From: Pelobates cultripes
Lineage: Eukaryota > Chordata > Amphibia > Anura > Pelobatidae
Assembly (NCBI GenBank): GCA_933207985.1
Contig: OW240921.1
Span: 97,992,167-98,056,166, forward strand
Direction: 5' to 3'
Length of the DNA: 64,000 nucleotides
A program made the translations under genes and the position numbers. The notes beneath the pieces are model-generated. The model saw nothing but the letters and a program-made list of their open reading frames with translations. It made no database searches and had not been told where the DNA came from. This document shows, one piece after another, positions 59,741 through 64,000 of the stretch. Positions within the stretch are counted from its first letter, which is position 1, and the number at the start of each line of letters is the position of its first letter.

Positions 59741-61848
59741 GCTGCATTAATTCAAACCAACGTTGTATAAACTGTGTAATTAAAGACTGGCTCATACTTT
59801 CAGTCAAAGGGTCGTAACCTGTTTTGACATGGACCCAAATAATGCACACCATTACTTTACCTAGTTTTCACGTCTATTCTAGGCTTAGTGTTCCATTCTT
59901 TAACTGAGATATAAAATAAATTATTATAAATCCTGCAAAAGTTCTTCTTTAGACTCCCACTACAAGAGCATAAGAACCCATTTTTGGTCTCCATTTGGGG
60001 ATTAAGAATCATGCTCTAACTCGGGGGTCCCCAACAGGTAGATCCCCAGGTGTTTTAAAACTACAGCTTCCATGATTGGAGTTGTTGTTCTGTAACATCT
60101 AGGGATCTACCGTCTGCTCTAAGTAGTTCTGAAAGTGACGAAGAAAAGGGTGCACTCAAAATATGTGGAAATTTACCATTAAAAAAACAAAACAATAAAG
60201 GTGTAGATGTATGTAAGAAGCATACGTAACCAGTGTAGTGACTGGCTAAAAATAAACATTTATAATATAAATTTTAGGAATGGTTGGAAGCGACATATTG
60301 TTACACTCCTTTTTATGTTTCTAACTACCATAAATAGCCTTGGCCTCCAATGAGACAGAACTTATTCGAAAGATACTTTTTTAAAAGCAAAAGATAAATG
60401 ATATATCTTTCAACAGATCACATTTCACTCTTCTGTCAATATGACAATACCCCATACATGACAGATCTGCCTTATATGCATTATGCATTTGGTATACTCT
60501 GCGTGAACTATGGCTCATTGATTTGACAATTTAAGACGTATTCTAAAACTGCGTGAATTTTTTGAGACTAGCGTGGCAACCATAGTAAGTATCATTTCTA
60601 CCGTCAACACACAAATTAATAAACACACACTTGAGTACCGGTTGCATAATGACCCAAGCAATATGTCTGTCTTTTGTACATAGTTCACTTAGTGTCGCCT
60701 ACCCAACAATCAAAATAGATTAGTACATTTTAATGAGCGTTATTACTGTCTTTCGAAGTGGAAATTGAATACAGTAATCAGTATTGGATCGTCCTCTTCT
60801 AACTTGATGTAACAGACATCTATTTTTATAGAAAAGTGCATTCTAATGAAGTACAGTGCAGTTTCATTCTATATGGTTTGGACCTAATAATGACAGTTTC
60901 CCTTCATGTAAGTCCCACGAGAAACGCTGTCCACAGACCTCTTACAGGTAGATTGCCTGAAGCATTCATAGCATTAAGTATCCGGGGAATTTATCCAATG
61001 AATAATTGAATATTTCCATGTTTCATTGTTATTTTGTCACATAAAGACTGTGCCGGAATGCAGAGTCTTAGCTGGTGTTATTTTATATCAAAATGACCAA
61101 ATAACATATTTTCATCTTTCGTTATGCCTGGCATGTTCTCGTTTTTGTGATAAAATCGACTTTACACAAATACTGTATTTTTTTTTTGTCTACATTTATT
61201 AAAATGGCATGATCTTATCATTCAGGTAATTGTGTTTTATAGAACCATTTGTCACAGATTCAATGCCTAACCAGACACAAAAAGAGCGTTGCTGAAAGCT
61301 ATTTTTTTTTTTAACTGTAATTTTTTTTCTTTTTTTTTTTGCTGTTGTGGAAAATTTCTAAATCGAATAGTTCATCATATGATTAAACCAGCTTCCTCCG
61401 TGGGTGGAGAAATTCTAAGACCTGGCCTTATTGTCAGTATTTACACAATGTGCGTGTTATCTCGTGCTCTTTAAAAAAAAATAAAAAAAAATTGTAAGGT
61501 CCCCATTGGTTAATGTGTTTTTGGAAAATAAAAACTTCCATATTGGGAACAAACATTTTCATTTTCTTGGCTCCTTGTGCTGATGACGTCCAGTTTTTTT
61601 ATGACCGTTTTTAAGCTGTTCATCAAAACAAAAAGGTTGTTTAGCATCCTAAACATCTTCATGCATTAAAATTCACTGTATCGATGGCTACAAGTCTTGG
61701 GGCACAAAATGATTCTGGAATGCAAATATTTGCGCCCCTTTCAGAGTGGCTAAATGACTGGTAAGCCTTTTTAGCACCATTAAATTGTCATGAGAGCCTG
61801 TGACACAGGGAACTCAATTTACTTAGGGCTCCTGTGTTGTTCAGCAGC
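59741..61848. other. No gene recognised
   Basis: AT-rich, with poly-T runs near 61180 and 61300-61340. A GTGCACTCAAAATATGTGG start at about 60149 resembles a SINE-like head seen near 44700. Confidence 0.5.
60022..60115. mobile_element. hAT-like MITE, right end lost
   Basis: GGGGTCCCCAACAGGTAGATC at the left and AACATCTAGGGATCTACC at the right match the ends of the 37605-37752 family, but the last terminal bases are missing. Confidence 0.55.
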
Positions 61849-62142
61849 ACTAAAAGGGTCACTGTCGATTGGCTGAGATGGGTACAGTGATTTGGCATGT
61901 TTGAATTCTGCAACACCCAAGTGCTCTGTGCTCAAGCTGTACAAAAGGTAAACAATTAATTGTAAGTAATTGTAACTTTCTCATTATGATGTCTCAGGCA
62001 GATGGGGTGATCTTTGGGTTTCAAGGAAGTTCTCATTTTTTGTCAAACTTTGTGAAAATGGATGGAAAAAATAGAGGGACTACTATCACCATAACCACAA
62101 CAATAAGGTGTTGTGATTATGGTGCCTGGTGTTTCCCTTTAA
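61849..62142. mobile_element. Probable T2-type MITE
   Basis: A clear right end, CCTGGTGTTTCCCT-TTAA, is preceded by the CACCATAACCACAACAATAA block. The left end (CTAAAAGGGTCACTG) is degraded. Confidence 0.5.
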
Positions 62143-62776
62143 TATTGGTAAGACTAGCAATCCAGTATGGCAAATTGTGATAATGCAGCATTCAACAGAT
62201 ATGTGATTACATTAAACAAGTCTTTGCAGTTTGCAGAGTGATAGCCACAGATCTTGAAAACACAGACATAAGACTCACTAATACATAGACAATCAAATGT
62301 CACTATGAAACATCTTGAAGCAGCCGTGACTAATTTAGTTGGCACCATTTGGCGACAATTTTTTGCCTCTTTGGTACTGCTGATTGCTCGCAATCAAAAT
62401 CCGCTATGACGTCTCTTTTAACAAGCTCTCCTGTTGTTTTTGTGTGTTTGTTATTTCACCCTGTGAGTTTTTTAGGTTTATAGGCAGAAGGAACATATAT
62501 TGGCCTCCCAGGAGCAAGAAAACCCAGCTCTAGCTATAGACGTACAAGGAAGTATGCATGTCTTTACCCCCTTTATTCTTGAAGTGTTTTCCAATAACAC
62601 CACGTGGTGATGGTACGGTTGGAAGGGTCAAACTGAATGTATGCAATTTGCAATGAGGCTGTGTTAGATGTAAGCATGCCTTTGCCATATCTCAAGTGTC
62701 AGGCTCATAATTAGTAGGATCACAACCTAACAGCGCATTTCTGTCCTCTTGTTTATGAAATGGGCTATAACAGCAG

Positions 62777-62901
62777 TAGGCAATTGTTGACACTCCAAAT
62801 ATTATGGACTACATCTCCCCTGATGCTTTGCCTGCAATATGGCTATAAGAGCATTATGCAACATGTGGTCCATAACATCTGGAGTGCCAAAGGCTGCCTA
62901 T
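62777..62901. mobile_element. Foldback MITE (TAGGCA ends)
   Basis: The two halves are imperfect reverse complements: TAGGCAATTGTTGACACTCC against GGAGTGCCAAAGGCTGCCTA, with an ATGGACTACAT-type interior. A related diverged copy is at about 25171-25273. Confidence 0.65.
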
Positions 62902-63473
62902 CCCACGATTTCATTTATTTTACCCATATAGTATTGTTTTGTTTCAATGACATGTTTTTATCTGTGGATTTCAAGTAAACTAGAAGCAAATGTCATAGCA
63001 CAATTGTCAACGTTTGAGGAGATGCCTGCATGAACATACTGTAGATCCCTGTTCATGATATTTAATGCTGTAATCACAATCTGGTCCATATGGACCCCAT
63101 GCCGATGTAAAATGCCTGACTTATTTAATATTTGCAGCTTTATATAACGCTGTTGGCAACAAGTGAGTGAGACATTCCATTTTATTTTTCAAAGACGGAT
63201 ATAGAATTATTCCTTTACTGGATCTTAAAGGGTTCAGTGTCCAAGGTGGTTCTGAATCATACCGTATAATGATGACATGACTATTCATATATGCTGTTTT
63301 GTGAATTGTTAAAACACTTCTGTATCATTGGTTGCGATTGTATTTGCTATTTTTCCCCTGTGATGTGATGTTCTCTTCTTCAATTGTGACCCTATGCATG
63401 TGTTTATTTTCCTTTTCCTTTTTCCTTTTCTCAATGTCTTATGTTATCTTATTTCTAACATTAAACACTGAGC

Positions 63474-63474
<1 letters not shown>

Positions 63475-63519
<45 letters not shown>

Positions 63520-63538
63520 CTATATATCTGTATATATT
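63475..63538. repeat. (TA)n microsatellite
   Basis: TA run with G and C interruptions. Confidence 0.9.
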
Positions 63539-64000
63539 TTTTTCTGTAATGTAAAGTAATTTTATTGGGTGAACAGCAATTTTCAGCAGGTACACTTTCG
63601 TTTCTTTGCCAACAGCAATCAGCTAGGCTGAAATTTTATTTCTAAAGTTCATTGTGCATATGTCCGAAATTATTAAGAAAACACAGTATGCGAACAAAGA
63701 TTTCTGCAAATCTGGACATGAGCATTTGCCAATTCTTGAATAAACCTTTTTATAGCTCATCAGAACTTTGAGTTATTCACAAAATAACAGCTCCAAAAAA
63801 GTGAGTGCACATTTTTATCATATATATACAAACGTATGTTTAACATACAACACTATTAGTTTCTTCTGTTTTTTCTGTTACATATCAATAGGGACTATTT
63901 AGGCGCTGCACCTACCTCCTGTGTTACCAAGTTTTTACCGGACAAGAGAGACTCTGTACTTGGTGTTTTAGCTGCCATTGGACTGTAATTATCTTACACA

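Noticed and set aside
63332..63559. 75-codon frame ending in repeated Ile-Tyr
   Set aside because: Its C-terminal half is a TA microsatellite; no family resemblance upstream.

Overview
The window looks like a piece of a large, AT-rich vertebrate genome, most likely a frog or toad (anuran). The evidence is its repeats: many short elements flanked by TTAA with AGGGACACTATAG-type ends (the T2/Kolobok type known from Xenopus), hAT-like foldback elements, L2-like LINE tails and a Ngaro-type tyrosine-recombinase retrotransposon. The genus cannot be fixed from the sequence alone. Almost all of the 64 kb is intergenic or intronic. There are no bacterial-style operons and no tRNA, rRNA or CRISPR that I can support.

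From 1 to about 41 kb the DNA is non-coding and carries scattered MITEs, simple repeats (long TA runs, CA-rich stretches, degenerate minisatellites) and LINE/SINE-like tails. The only host coding candidate is a short first exon at 11124-11232. It has a full Kozak ATG and a good splice donor, and I could not assign it to a family. Three near-perfect RFX-type X-box motifs (22341, 23735, 41018) are possible regulatory sites.

From 41.4 to 47.7 kb lies a cluster of TTAA-flanked elements. It holds a 72-bp element and a 2.08-kb element with the same CCCCTTAAGGAC ends (piggyBac-like by TTAA target and terminal bases). The large one contains two long internal palindromes and a run of five successive stem-loops. 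A T2-type MITE abuts it and shares the same TTAA. A 5'-truncated, frameshifted L2-like LINE lies at 41548-42492.

The most notable feature is a nearly complete, young Ngaro-type retrotransposon on the minus strand at about 49214-55051. It carries a Gag-like protein with two zinc-binding motifs, reverse transcriptase and RNase H, a tyrosine recombinase, and an SGNH hydrolase. It is bounded by split direct repeats in the order A1, genes, B1, A2, B2. The A copies are identical apart from one 2-bp indel, and the B copies differ by two substitutions and two 1-bp indels over 285 bp, so the insertion is recent. A one-base length change in a T run breaks the reverse transcriptase frame just before the YLDD-containing half. 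A single in-frame TAA separates the recombinase from the hydrolase.

From 55 to 64 kb the DNA is again non-coding, with a 38-bp minisatellite of about seven copies (59410-59675), more MITEs and a long TA microsatellite.
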